From assembly GCF_900110105.1 (NCBI RefSeq), contig NZ_FOCL01000006.1, positions 310,001 to 374,000 of the forward strand: 64,000 nucleotides of DNA, given 5' to 3'. The notes below the pieces were generated by a model, which made no database searches, had not been told where the DNA came from, and saw only the letters and a program-made list of their open reading frames with translations. Below are positions 34,722 to 43,717 of the stretch, one piece after another. Position 1 is the first letter of the stretch, and the number at the start of each line of letters is the position of its first letter. This stretch comes from Mucilaginibacter gossypiicola (lineage in GTDB: Bacteria > Bacteroidota > Bacteroidia > Sphingobacteriales > Sphingobacteriaceae). Position numbers and translations under genes: made by a program.

Positions 34722-35081
34722 GTGAGTAATAAACAGGGCCAATTAAAAAATAAATTTCAAGCTTTTTTGACCCTTCTTATCATAACTGTCTTGATAATAG
34801 GTGGGTTATGGTGGTTAGTTGCTGTGAGCGATAGGAACAGGGCTGCAAATTTAAAGGAGATCAATAGCCACCCGGCATATAGTAAGGGTGTTATTACCCA
34901 AATTTTTTACTACAAAGGTCATTCGTTACGCGTAAAATATACGATAGATAATGTGACGTACGAACATATTGGTGGCTGGGACAAAAATCTTAACCATCTT
35001 GGTAAAGGCGATTCGGTTAGGTTTAGGTATTCGATAAATAAGCCTGAATTGATCATAACAGAGATGGAAAGCGAATATTGA
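34722..35081 (+). CDS. Small membrane protein of unknown function
   Basis: A 119-residue protein with one N-terminal membrane segment (FLTLLIITVLIIGGLWWLVAV, residues about 14-35) and a compact beta-rich extracytoplasmic domain ('AYSKGVITQIFYYKGHSLRVKYTIDNVTYEHIGGWD', 'GKGDSVRFRYSINKPELIITEMESEY'). I do not recognise a family. The layout resembles the 120-residue protein at 41962. The frame reaches 34674, but that part lies inside a repeat element; GTG at 34722 is the likelier start, though it is uncertain. Confidence 0.6.
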   Translation: MSNKQGQLKNKFQAFLTLLIITVLIIGGLWWLVAVSDRNRAANLKEINSHPAYSKGVITQIFYYKGHSLRVKYTIDNVTYEHIGGWDKNLNHLGKGDSVRFRYSINKPELIITEMESEY

Positions 35082-35285
35082 TTGTCTCTGAACTATCAGA
35101 AAGGTACCTTCACTTTAATTTCCTGAAAAATATTTTCTTCAAATTTTTTCCTCTCCAAAATCCCCCTATTTCAACTAAACCTATAATTCATACCAGATAC
35201 TAAATCGTTCTTGATTTGCAGGCTTTTACGGGCAAACCAATCTCATTTTTTATACGTTATTTTGTTGTAACCAATTATAAAATGT

Positions 35286-36467
35286 ATGGATGCTATGTTA
35301 ACTGATACCCAGCCAACCGGTGGGTATGATTTTGCTATGAACGAAAATCAGCAAATGGTTGGCCAAATGGCTAAGGATTTTGCCGAACGTTATATTAAGC
35401 CTCATGTAATGGAGTGGGACGAGGCCCAACACTTCCCTATTGATTTATTTAAACAACTGGGTGAGCTTGGCATGATGGGGGTTTTTGTACCCGAACAATA
35501 TGGCGGCTCGGGTTTTGGCTATTTTGAATATGTAACCGTAATAAGCGAGATAGCTAAAGTTTGTGGCGCTATCGGTTTATCGGTGGCCGCCCATAATTCG
35601 CTTTGTACCGGGCATATCCTGGCTTTTGGTAATGAAGAGCAGAAGCTTAAATGGCTGCCTAAATTGGCTACCGCCGAATGGCTTGGTGCCTGGGGACTTA
35701 CAGAGGCCAATACGGGATCGGATGCGTTGGGAATGAACACTACCGCTGTTTTGGACGGCGATCATTATATAGTTAACGGCTCAAAAAACTGGATAACCCA
35801 TGGCAAATCGGGCAACGTGGCCGTGGTGATGGTGCGTACGGGTAACAAAGGCGATTCGCACGGGATCTCGGCGCTGGTTATTGAGAAGGGTACGCCGGGA
35901 TTTACCCATGGCAAAAAAGAAAACAAGCTGGGCATGCGTGCTTCAGAAACCACCGAACTGATTTTTGATAACTGCCGTGTACCTAAGGAAAACCTGTTGG
36001 GTGTTGAAGGTGAGGGTTTTAAGCAGGCAATGAAGGTGCTGGATGGCGGCAGGATTTCGATAGCAGCCCTTTCGTTGGGGATAGCTAAAGGTGCTTTTGA
36101 AGCAGCAGTAGCATATGCTAAAGAGCGCCGCCAGTTTGGGCAGCCTATCAGCAATTTCCAGGGTATAGCATTTAAGCTGGCCAATATGGCCACAGAAATT
36201 GAAGCTGCCGAACTGCTGATTATGCAGGCTGCTGATTTGAAGAATCGTCACCTGCCGGTTACTAAACAATCGGCTATGGCTAAATATTTTGCTTCCGAAG
36301 CAGCGGTACGTACGGCCACAGAAGCTGTACAGATCTTCGGTGGTTATGGGTATACTAAGGATTTTCCGGTCGAAAAATTTTATCGGGATGCCAAGCTATG
36401 TACAATAGGTGAGGGGACAAGTGAAATTCAGAAAATAGTGATCAGCAGGGAAGTATTAAAAGGATAA
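35286..36467 (+). CDS. Acyl-CoA dehydrogenase
   Basis: A 393-residue flavoenzyme of fatty-acid or branched-chain acyl-CoA beta-oxidation. The first helical domain is followed by the two family signatures: 'GAWGLTEANTGSDA' with FAD/substrate contacts (near residue 140) and 'QIFGGYGYTKDFPVEKFYRDAK...TIGEGTSEIQKIVI' at the C-terminus; the expected catalytic glutamate lies in this last region (IGEGTSEI). It oxidises acyl-CoA to trans-2-enoyl-CoA and passes electrons to ETF. No other beta-oxidation gene is adjacent. The chain-length preference cannot be told. Confidence 0.94.
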   Translation: MDAMLTDTQPTGGYDFAMNENQQMVGQMAKDFAERYIKPHVMEWDEAQHFPIDLFKQLGELGMMGVFVPEQYGGSGFGYFEYVTVISEIAKVCGAIGLSVAAHNSLCTGHILAFGNEEQKLKWLPKLATAEWLGAWGLTEANTGSDALGMNTTAVLDGDHYIVNGSKNWITHGKSGNVAVVMVRTGNKGDSHGISALVIEKGTPGFTHGKKENKLGMRASETTELIFDNCRVPKENLLGVEGEGFKQAMKVLDGGRISIAALSLGIAKGAFEAAVAYAKERRQFGQPISNFQGIAFKLANMATEIEAAELLIMQAADLKNRHLPVTKQSAMAKYFASEAAVRTATEAVQIFGGYGYTKDFPVEKFYRDAKLCTIGEGTSEIQKIVISREVLKG

Positions 36468-36484
36468 ATAAATGATCAAAAGGC

Positions 36485-36520
36485 CTGGCAGAAGATAATT
36501 TTACGATCGTCTTCTGTCAG
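36485..36520 (+). terminator. Terminator-like hairpin after the acyl-CoA dehydrogenase gene
   Basis: CTGGCAGAAGA (36485-36495) pairs with TCTTCTGTCAG (36510-36520), with one G-U pair, around 14 nt. There is no T-run, so termination is less certain. Confidence 0.45.
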
Positions 36521-36792
36521 ACTTGTGTCATTTAGTATTCGGTTAAAGACCATTTATGGTGGTTTTTATCACGTAAATATATTGTTACATCGATTTTTAA
36601 AGCATTAAAACATGATTTTGGTAATGTTTTTTTAAGCTTTTTCATTGAAATAATCTCTTCTTCGGAGCGGCTCGGCGGGCTTTTTTCGTCAAAATTCGCC
36701 AGATTTTACGAATCCTGACACCCCGATTTTCTTATCTAACCTATCGTTACAGTTAATTTTATTGCAGTTTGATACACAGAGGCTTATAAAGC

Positions 36793-36827
36793 AAATTAGG
36801 AAAATGCCTCGCGCATTTTCCTAATTT
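36793..36827. repeat. Perfect 15-bp hairpin upstream of susC
   Basis: AAATTAGGAAAATGC (36793-36807) and GCATTTTCCTAATTT (36813-36827) are exact reverse complements around the 5-nt loop CTCGC. It lies 175 nt upstream of the -7 box of susC. The dyad could be an operator or the 3' end of an unannotated transcript. Confidence 0.65.
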
Positions 36828-37001
36828 ATAATTAACAATATTAACTGACTTATTACCGGCCGGATCTAATCGGCCATGTGGTATTAACGCTGGCAAAGGT
36901 AATTTCTTGTTGTTTACTTCCTAAATTATTCTCTATGGTTAAATAAATTCCTGTAAAGGAAATATTACATTTTGATGTTCTTTTATTTTAGCCTTCAGTA
37001 T

Positions 37002-37009
37002 TAAGTTTG
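37002..37009 (+). promoter_or_regulatory. Candidate -7 element for susC
   Basis: TAAGTTTG is an exact TAnnTTTG match 29 nt before the ATG at 37039. The upstream TTTG at 36971-36974 is 27 nt away, too far for the usual spacing. Confidence 0.4.
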
Positions 37010-37038
37010 CCGACTTAACTATTAGCTAAATTTTTTCT

Positions 37039-40000
37039 ATGAAAAAACGACTACTACTAATTTTGTGCAGTTTCGTATTTGCTGTAACACAGCTTTTTGC
37101 GCAAAATCACACTGTTACCGGTACGGTAACAGCCAAGGAGGACGGTCTTCCTCTGCCGGGTGTATCGGTTAAAATAAAAGGTACAACTACGGGTACCCAA
37201 ACTACCGTCGACGGTAAATTTTCACTCAGCGTTCCAAACAACGCAGTTTTATCTTTTAGTTTTATCGGCTATGCTACACAGGATGTACCTGTTGGTGCTT
37301 CGGCAAACCTGAAAGTGGTTTTGGAAGCTTCGGCTAAAGGCCTTAACGAGGTGATCGTGACCGCATTAGGTATCTCAAGGCAACAAAAATCATTAGGTTA
37401 TGCCGCGCAACAGGTAAAAGGCGATGATCTTACAGTTACCAAGCAATCTGACCTTAACACTGCCCTTGCCGGTAAAATTGCCGGTGTACAGGTGTTAGGC
37501 GGTTCTGGCGCTAAGTTTGGTACATCAACTATCCGTATCCGTGGTGTCAACTCACTTTCGGGTGGTAATCCTATTTATGTTGTAAATGGTGTAGTTACTG
37601 ACCCGAATGCGGTAAACAATGATGATATTGAATCGCTTTCGGTATTGAAAGGCCCGGCTGCAACTGCCCTTTATGGTCAACGTGCTTCTGAAGGCGCGGT
37701 TGTTATTACGCTTAAAAAAGGTTCAAATAAGGGCATTGGTGTATCATTAAATCAATCTACAACTTTCGAAAAAGTTTACCAGTTACCTGAGTATCAAAAC
37801 GAATATGGTGGCGGTACCAGCACAACATGGAAAACGTATACTTACGATCCGGCCAATGGTTCCCCTGCATCATTTGCCCAATTTAATGGGGTTAAATATT
37901 ATGATTATGGTGTTGACGAAAGCTGGGGCCCAAAATTTGACGGTACAATGTATGCGCCATGGTATTTTTGGGATCCCTCGAACCCGGATTTTGGTAAGTT
38001 AAAACCGTTTGTTGCGCAGCCAAACAACGTGCGCGATTTTTACCGCACCGGTGTTACCTATAACACAAATGCTGCGTTTTCAAAAGCTGGCGATGACTAT
38101 AATTTCAGGGTTTCGTACACCAACATCGATCGTACCGGTATTACACCAAACAGCGATCAAAAACGTAATAACGTTGGTTTAAATGGTGAACTTAAGTTAA
38201 CCAAGAAATTAACTGTAAGCGCCAACCTTAACTTTTCGCAAATTAATTCAAATAATGTACCTCAGGAAGGTTATGGTACACAAACTGCCGGTTCGTTTAG
38301 CCAGTGGTTTCACAGGGATATTGAAATTGATAAGTTAAAAAACTATCAAAGGGCTGATGGTACCTATACTTCATGGAATATCATAAGCCCGGATAACATT
38401 GCCCCGCACTATTGGGATAACCCTTATACCGAGGCTTATGTAAATACCAATAAATCAAACAGTAACCGTGTTTATGGTAACATCACTGCATCTTATCAAT
38501 TTACCAAAGATTTGTCGTTATCATTAATAGCAAGGGAAGACCTTTTAAATCGCGACGATAACTCGCGTGTGGGGTCAGGTACTATCAACGTTGATTCATA
38601 CTCGCAAAGCCAGTATACTTACAAAGAAAACAACTACGTAGCCAATCTTGCGTATAGCCATAATTTCAAAGACTTATCGGTAAAAGCCGGTTTATATGCC
38701 GAAACCCGCCAGGACAGGTATCTTTATACCAGCGGTAATACCAACGGTGGTTTGGCAACGCCCGATCTTTATATATTAACCAACTCTATTGATGCACCTA
38801 CCGCATTCAGCTACAATGCGCTGTCACGCGTAAATAGCTACTATGGTTATACATCGTTAGGTTATAAAGATTTCCTTTATTTAGATTTCAACGCACGTAA
38901 CGATATTTCTTCTACACTACCGGTTAACAATAACTCGTACTGGTATGGCGGTTTATCAGGCTCATTTGTATTTACCGAATTAATGGAGAAAAATGATTGG
39001 CTTACCTTCGGTAAATTAAGGTTATCTGCTGCCAAAATAGGTTCAGATACGCAGCCTTACCAGGTTTATACAACTTACAACCTGAGCACTACACCTTATG
39101 GTAGTCATCCAATACAAACAGTACCTAACACGCTTACAAATCCAACTTTAAAACCTACGTTGTCAACAGCATACGAGGTTGGTACCGAGCTCCACTTTTT
39201 AAAGGATAGGGTGAAGTTTGACTTTAACTACTATACCCGTACAGCCAAAGACCAAATTTTGCCTTTGCCTGTAAACGGTACATCTGGTTATTCAACGGCT
39301 ATAGTTAATGCCGGCGAAATTAAAAACCATGGTATTGAGTTAAGCCTTGGCGGCACACCGATCAAGAGCAAAGACTTTACCTGGAATGTTGATTTCAACG
39401 TTTCATTTAACCGCAATAAAGTAATCTCTATATATCCGGGCATTAATAGCTTACAGGTATCTCCTGATGGTTTGGGTGGATACGGACTTGCTGGCGGCAA
39501 CCAGACAGCTGGTGCAAAAAGTTTCGGTTTCGTAGGTTCACCAAGCTTTGGTGTTAATGGTGTTGTTGGCAGTTCATATGGCCAAATCATCGGCTCGGGT
39601 TTCACTCGCGATGCCAAAGGAAACATTATTGTTGATGAAAGTGGTTTACCTATAGTAAATAATACAGTTAATTTAGGTAGCATGCTGCCAAGCTATACCG
39701 GTGGTTTTACCAACTCATTTAATTATAAAAACTTCGTACTTGCTTTTTCTCTTGATTTTCAAAAGGGAGGTAAATTTGTTTCTGTTACCCAACAAAACCT
39801 TAACGGATCTGGTCTTGGTATAGCAACAGTAGGCCTCAATGCAAAAGGTAATCCAAAACGTGATGCTGTATCAGCCGGTGGTGGTACCTTGTTCCCTGGT
39901 GTTCATGAGGATGGTACGCCAAATACTACTTATGTAAGTACCCGTTTGTTATATGAATCTGCTTTGAGCCAGATCTGGGAAAACTACACCTTTGACGCAA

Positions 40001-40227
40001 CATACGTTAAGTTACGCGAGGTTAGTTTAGGTTATTCCTTCCCTAAAAAGATGCTGGGCAGGCTGCCGTTCCAATCAGCTTACTTTGGTATCACAACTCA
40101 AAATCCGTGGATGATTTACTCTAAACTAAAAGGCGTAGACCCATCACAGTTACAAACATCCTTTTACGAAGGCGGCCAGTTGCCAAACACCCGCAATATT
40201 GGCTTTAACCTGAAGGTAACGTTCTAA
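37039..40227 (+). CDS. SusC/RagA-family TonB-linked outer-membrane protein
   Basis: A 1062-residue SusC-type transporter. After a signal peptide (ending FAQ) comes a carboxypeptidase-like domain ('TVTGTVTAKEDGLPLPGVSVKIKGT...TTVDGKFSLSVPN'), then the SusC signature 'LNEVIVTALGISRQQKSLGYA' and a plug domain ('IRIRGVNSLSGGNPIYVVNGVV' and 'ATALYGQRASEGAVVITLKKG'), then a long barrel ending NIGFNLKVTF. With its SusD partner 19 nt downstream it forms a 'pedal-bin' uptake complex for glycans, peptides or other large substrates. No glycoside hydrolase or sensor gene is adjacent, so the substrate cannot be named. Confidence 0.96.
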   Translation: MKKRLLLILCSFVFAVTQLFAQNHTVTGTVTAKEDGLPLPGVSVKIKGTTTGTQTTVDGKFSLSVPNNAVLSFSFIGYATQDVPVGASANLKVVLEASAKGLNEVIVTALGISRQQKSLGYAAQQVKGDDLTVTKQSDLNTALAGKIAGVQVLGGSGAKFGTSTIRIRGVNSLSGGNPIYVVNGVVTDPNAVNNDDIESLSVLKGPAATALYGQRASEGAVVITLKKGSNKGIGVSLNQSTTFEKVYQLPEYQNEYGGGTSTTWKTYTYDPANGSPASFAQFNGVKYYDYGVDESWGPKFDGTMYAPWYFWDPSNPDFGKLKPFVAQPNNVRDFYRTGVTYNTNAAFSKAGDDYNFRVSYTNIDRTGITPNSDQKRNNVGLNGELKLTKKLTVSANLNFSQINSNNVPQEGYGTQTAGSFSQWFHRDIEIDKLKNYQRADGTYTSWNIISPDNIAPHYWDNPYTEAYVNTNKSNSNRVYGNITASYQFTKDLSLSLIAREDLLNRDDNSRVGSGTINVDSYSQSQYTYKENNYVANLAYSHNFKDLSVKAGLYAETRQDRYLYTSGNTNGGLATPDLYILTNSIDAPTAFSYNALSRVNSYYGYTSLGYKDFLYLDFNARNDISSTLPVNNNSYWYGGLSGSFVFTELMEKNDWLTFGKLRLSAAKIGSDTQPYQVYTTYNLSTTPYGSHPIQTVPNTLTNPTLKPTLSTAYEVGTELHFLKDRVKFDFNYYTRTAKDQILPLPVNGTSGYSTAIVNAGEIKNHGIELSLGGTPIKSKDFTWNVDFNVSFNRNKVISIYPGINSLQVSPDGLGGYGLAGGNQTAGAKSFGFVGSPSFGVNGVVGSSYGQIIGSGFTRDAKGNIIVDESGLPIVNNTVNLGSMLPSYTGGFTNSFNYKNFVLAFSLDFQKGGKFVSVTQQNLNGSGLGIATVGLNAKGNPKRDAVSAGGGTLFPGVHEDGTPNTTYVSTRLLYESALSQIWENYTFDATYVKLREVSLGYSFPKKMLGRLPFQSAYFGITTQNPWMIYSKLKGVDPSQLQTSFYEGGQLPNTRNIGFNLKVTF

Positions 40228-40246
40228 CAACAAGCTCTTACAAATC

Positions 40247-41734
40247 ATGAAAAAATCATATATAAAATATATAGCAGGGGCATTTATCCTTATCGCATCA
40301 TCATGTAAAACCGGTGGCGATATAAATGTTAACCCCAACCAATCGCCTAATGCTCAAACTGGTTTCATGTTAACCGGAGCAATACAGTTTTTAGGCGGTG
40401 TAAACGGTGCCGGTGCTACAACAAACATTAACTCGTTTGCAGGCGAATTGTATTCGCAATACATGTCGGAAACCTTTTATACCAATGAATCTTTGTTTTC
40501 ATTGAAGCAATACGATTATCAAACTTATTATACAGGGCCTCTGCAGGATTTGAAAACCATTATCGATGTAAATAGTGATCCGGCTAAGAAAAATCTGGCG
40601 GCGGTAACAAGGTTTGGAACCAATAATGACCAAATAGCTTCTGCTCGTATTCTTACAGCTTTTATTTATTTAACCATAACCGATAGGTGGGGGGATATTC
40701 CTTATACACAGGCGTTAAAAAGCTCGGCTAATTTTTCGCCTGCTTTTGATGCGCAAAAGGATATATACACCGCATTAATGAAAGAACTTGACGAAGCGCA
40801 AGCGCAGTTAGGTACTACCAATTCATTAACCGGCGATATATTATTTAATGGTGATAACCTGCGTTGGAAACATTGGGCTAATTCATTGCACGCTATTATG
40901 GCCTTAAGGCTATCAAAAGTTGACGCAGCAACCGGTAAAGCCGAATTTGCAAAAGCTGTTGCAGGCGGGCTGATGACATCAAATGATGATAATGCCGTGT
41001 ACAAGTACAGCACTGCACAAACTAATGAAAATCCTTACTTTACCAATTATCGTAACCGCTATGATTATGCGGTAAGCTCATTACTGGTAAATACCCTGAA
41101 AGGTTTTAATGACCCAAGGCTTGCCGTTTATGCGGCACCTACCGCGGCAGGTACTTATGTTGGCCTGCCCTACGGCACCAATGGCGATGCTTTAGGCGAT
41201 TATAATGCCGGTACTACCGATGCACCGGGCAATATTTCGCTGATAGGTAATGCACTGTCTAAAGCAGATGCGCCGTCCGTATGGACATCGTATGCACAGA
41301 TATTGTTTACACAGGCCGAAGCTGCACACCTTAACTGGATATCCGGTGGTGATGGCGCAGCAGCCGATTTTTATAATAAAGGTGTAACTGCCTCTTTAGA
41401 ACAAAACGGGATTAGCACAGGTGATGCTACAACTTACCTTGGTCAGGCATCTGTTAAGTTTAATGTGAGCACAGCTTTAAGCCAGATCCTGACACAAAAG
41501 TGGATTGCTAACTTCCTTGGTGACGGATGGGAATCTTGGGCCGACTATCGCCGTACAGGTTTACCTGTATTGCTTGATCCTGTACCTGATGCTCTGAGCC
41601 CGGGCGGAAAAATCCCGCGCAGGCAACAGTACCCTCAAACCGAGCACGACCTTAACCTAACCAATTACAATGCTGTAATTGCCCGTCAGGGTGCTGATGC
41701 ACTTAATACAAGGGTATATTGGGATAAACAATAA
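40247..41734 (+). CDS. SusD/RagB-family surface lipoprotein
   Basis: A 495-residue lipoprotein with the lipobox LIASSC (cysteine at residue about 20) followed by a SusD-like fold of the type seen in SusD-like_2 members: 'FAGELYSQYMSETFYTNESLFSLKQYDYQTYYTGPL' and 'TDRWGDIPYTQALKS...FSPAFDAQKDIYTALMKELDEAQ', with the conserved 'RWKHWANSLHAIMALRLSKVD'. It caps the SusC barrel and helps capture the ligand. The operon ends at a 17-bp terminator after this gene. Confidence 0.95.
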   Translation: MKKSYIKYIAGAFILIASSCKTGGDINVNPNQSPNAQTGFMLTGAIQFLGGVNGAGATTNINSFAGELYSQYMSETFYTNESLFSLKQYDYQTYYTGPLQDLKTIIDVNSDPAKKNLAAVTRFGTNNDQIASARILTAFIYLTITDRWGDIPYTQALKSSANFSPAFDAQKDIYTALMKELDEAQAQLGTTNSLTGDILFNGDNLRWKHWANSLHAIMALRLSKVDAATGKAEFAKAVAGGLMTSNDDNAVYKYSTAQTNENPYFTNYRNRYDYAVSSLLVNTLKGFNDPRLAVYAAPTAAGTYVGLPYGTNGDALGDYNAGTTDAPGNISLIGNALSKADAPSVWTSYAQILFTQAEAAHLNWISGGDGAAADFYNKGVTASLEQNGISTGDATTYLGQASVKFNVSTALSQILTQKWIANFLGDGWESWADYRRTGLPVLLDPVPDALSPGGKIPRRQQYPQTEHDLNLTNYNAVIARQGADALNTRVYWDKQ

Positions 41735-41757
41735 TTATTGAACCCAAAGTATATTTA

Positions 41758-41794
41758 AAACAACAAAGGCTGCCATTGGCGGCCTTTGTTGTTT
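41758..41794 (+). terminator. Intrinsic terminator after susD
   Basis: AAACAACAAAGGCTGCC (41758-41774) pairs with GGCGGCCTTTGTTGTTT (41778-41794); one mismatch in 17, loop ATT. Confidence 0.88.
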
Positions 41795-41961
41795 ATAAGG
41801 GCTATAAAAGCATGTCGCCATTCATGACGGAATAAAGCAGATCTTTGTTGATATACGCGGGTTAACGCTTAGGCGGGAAACAAATAATGTTATATGGACT
41901 AATGAAATTATTGTGAGATAATAAGTGTGCTTAATGGGGATAAAATTGTTACTTTGATAAG

Positions 41962-42324
41962 ATGCAGAAAATGGATAAAATAATTATTTATTGCATTTTT
42001 GGTTCCGTGCCGATGTGCCTTGTATTATTTGTTACTTATAACTTGACATTTGGGCCATCTACCAGGCAAGTTATTATTCAAAATGACTCCTTGGAAATGG
42101 TTAGCGGTGTTGTAGATACAGTATACAACGATGCTCTCAATCATAATATACGAACCGCTATTTTAACAGATAAAACAAGGTATCAAATTATACCCGAATG
42201 GGAAAATAAAATTGAAGAGGGGGATTCATTATATAAAGCGAAAGGGTCTTTTTTATTAGAGATATATAAAAGGGAAGGTAAGAAAATAGTTCTTGATTAC
42301 AGGTCAACTATTCCTTCTCAATAA
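41962..42324 (+). CDS. Small membrane protein of unknown function
   Basis: A 120-residue protein with one N-terminal membrane segment (IIIYCIFGSVPMCLVLFVTYNL, residues about 6-28) and a beta-rich outer part ('MVSGVVDTVYNDALNHNIRTAILTDKTRYQI', 'EEGDSLYKAKGSFLLEIYKREGKKIVLDYRS'). I do not recognise it. The 'G.V......... ......GDS' layout resembles the protein at 34722. A box one base off the -7 consensus (TTACTTTG) lies just before the ATG, leaving almost no leader. Confidence 0.65.
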   Translation: MQKMDKIIIYCIFGSVPMCLVLFVTYNLTFGPSTRQVIIQNDSLEMVSGVVDTVYNDALNHNIRTAILTDKTRYQIIPEWENKIEEGDSLYKAKGSFLLEIYKREGKKIVLDYRSTIPSQ

Positions 42325-42447
42325 AAGTTGGGTATTTAAGGAAAAGTATATCGTCCTTGCTCCAACTAATTAAATTGCTATAACCGTTGATGAAATCCTT
42401 TTCTGATCAGCGTAATTCTTAAAATCAAAAATAATTCCTGCTCTCTC

Positions 42448-42478
42448 TTTGATATTCAAAACATTGTGATTATCTTTG
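42448..42478 (+). promoter_or_regulatory. Bacteroidetes-type promoter for rpsU
   Basis: TTTG (42448-42451), exactly 19 nt and TATCTTTG (42471-42478): a complete match to the -33/-7 consensus. The transcript would start near 42483-42485, leaving a leader of only about 25 nt that begins almost at the Shine-Dalgarno sequence. Confidence 0.72.
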
Positions 42479-42488
42479 CCCTCCCTTG

Positions 42489-42497
42489 AAAGGAGGT
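42489..42497 (+). promoter_or_regulatory. Strong Shine-Dalgarno of rpsU
   Basis: AAAGGAGGT is a full complement of the 16S rRNA 3' end, 12 nt upstream of the rpsU ATG at 42510. Most Bacteroidetes genes lack such a site. In Flavobacterium johnsoniae the anti-SD is masked by a pocket that includes bS21, and rpsU itself keeps a strong SD for self-regulation; the same arrangement is seen here. Confidence 0.75.
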
Positions 42498-42509
42498 ATT
42501 TTAGGAATT

Positions 42510-42701
42510 ATGATCATTATTAACGTAAAAGACGGCGAATCATTAGATAAAGCATTGAAACGCTTCAAAAAGAAATTCGAAAAAACAGGTGTTTTAAGAG
42601 AACTACGTAGTCGTCAGGCTTTCGAAAAAAAATCTGTAACCCGTCGTCATGTTGTTAAACATGCTATCTACAAACAGACTTTGAATCAGGAAACTGTTTA
42701 A
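42510..42701 (+). CDS. rpsU: 30S ribosomal protein S21
   Basis: A 63-residue basic protein starting MIIINVKDGESLDKALKRFK and containing 'GVLRELRSRQAFEKKSVTRR', the S21 core. It sits near the anti-SD of 16S rRNA. The start is the ATG at 42510; an upstream in-frame start at 42486 would lie inside the Shine-Dalgarno region and is rejected. The order rpsU, Xer recombinase, hpf is typical of this phylum. Confidence 0.96.
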   Translation: MIIINVKDGESLDKALKRFKKKFEKTGVLRELRSRQAFEKKSVTRRHVVKHAIYKQTLNQETV

Positions 42702-42793
42702 TTCTTTTTTGTTGAAAGAATTTTTTCAGATTTCTTAACACTATATTAAAACTATTTGTACATTCATCATCCCGGATGTATAAATAGTTTTTT

Positions 42794-43705
42794 ATGTTTT
42801 TAGCGCGTTTTATCCAGTACATCAAGTATGAAAAGCGGTATTCAGCCCACACTGTTTCCGCTTATCAGTCTGATTTGGATCAATTCATGCGCTTTTTAAA
42901 CAATCCCGGCGGTGCAGATCCCGCGCCGGAGCCGGTTATTACCCATCCATCGCAGGTAAGCTATCATGACATCCGTAACTGGATGGTTGAGCTTATTGAT
43001 CAAAAACTTACCGGCCGTTCGGTTAACCGCAAAATGGCCACGCTGCGCAAATACTTTAAATTTTTATTGCAGGAAGGTATTGTTGAAACTAATCCGGTAT
43101 CCAGGGTACGGTCGCAAAAAGTTGCTAAAACGTTGCCTGTGGTAGTTGAAGATACTCGCCTCACAAAAATGTTAGATAGTGATGACATTTTTACAAACGA
43201 TTTCCCGGGCCTGCGCGATAAACTTGTTATCGAACTTTTGTTTGGTACCGGTATACGCCTTGCCGAACTGTTAGGTATTAAAGAACAGGATATTAGCTTT
43301 GAAGGCGGGGTAGTAAAGGTATTGGGTAAACGCAACAAGGAGCGTATCATCCCTATTAATAATGAGCTTAAGAGCCTGCTGCCCGAGTATTTGGGGTTAA
43401 AGAAAAATCAAAATTTCGATAACAATTCCTTTACATTAATCGTTACAAATAAAGGAGCTGATGCTTATCCTAAATTGATTTATTTAATAGTGCAGAAATA
43501 CCTCTCCAACATATCAACCCAAAATAAACGGAGCCCCCATGTGCTCAGGCATACGTTTGCAACTACGATGTTAAATAATGGTGCCGATTTAAATTCAATT
43601 AAAGAACTTTTGGGTCACGCTAACCTCAGCGCAACCCAAATTTACACACATAATTCAGTTGAACGACTAAAATCTATTTATAAACTCGCCCATCCAAAGG
43701 CTTAA
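42794..43705 (+). CDS. Xer-family tyrosine recombinase
   Basis: A 303-residue recombinase. The N-terminal core-binding domain begins 'FLARFIQYIKYEKRYSAHTVSAYQSDLDQFMRFL'. The catalytic domain contains GTGIRLAELLGI (first arginine), 'HVLRHTFATTMLNNGADLNSIKELLGHANL' (His-x-x-Arg and the later His) and the tyrosine in 'ATQIYTHN'. All catalytic residues are present. Because it sits between rpsU and hpf in a conserved housekeeping neighbourhood, it is probably the chromosomal dimer-resolution enzyme (XerC or XerD) and not a phage integrase. Confidence 0.92.
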   Translation: MFLARFIQYIKYEKRYSAHTVSAYQSDLDQFMRFLNNPGGADPAPEPVITHPSQVSYHDIRNWMVELIDQKLTGRSVNRKMATLRKYFKFLLQEGIVETNPVSRVRSQKVAKTLPVVVEDTRLTKMLDSDDIFTNDFPGLRDKLVIELLFGTGIRLAELLGIKEQDISFEGGVVKVLGKRNKERIIPINNELKSLLPEYLGLKKNQNFDNNSFTLIVTNKGADAYPKLIYLIVQKYLSNISTQNKRSPHVLRHTFATTMLNNGADLNSIKELLGHANLSATQIYTHNSVERLKSIYKLAHPKA

Positions 43706-43706
43706 A

Positions 43707-43713
43707 AAGGAGG
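43707..43713 (+). promoter_or_regulatory. Strong Shine-Dalgarno of hpf
   Basis: AAGGAGG (43707-43713) stands 4 nt before the ATG at 43718. Together with rpsU this is the second clear SD in the neighbourhood, both on ribosome-associated genes. Confidence 0.65.
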
Positions 43714-43717
43714 AAAC

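Larger units (their letters stand above)
36468..37038. other. Long intergenic region upstream of susC
   Basis: A 571-nt region with no gene. It contains a terminator-like hairpin for the preceding gene (36485-36520), a perfect 15-bp hairpin (36793-36827) and an exact -7 box (37002-37009) for susC. A GC-rich patch near 36660-36700, ending in a T-run, may be a further weak stem but I could not define it. Confidence 0.55.

Noticed and set aside
42480..42496. CCTCC-CTTGAAA-GGAGG hairpin hiding the rpsU Shine-Dalgarno
   Set aside because: The CCTCC part lies at or before the predicted transcription start, so it is probably not in the mRNA; kept only as a remark.
42794..43705. Integrase of a mobile element
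   Set aside because: The rpsU-xer-hpf neighbourhood is a conserved housekeeping arrangement; there are no att repeats or phage genes, although tRNA genes lie downstream.
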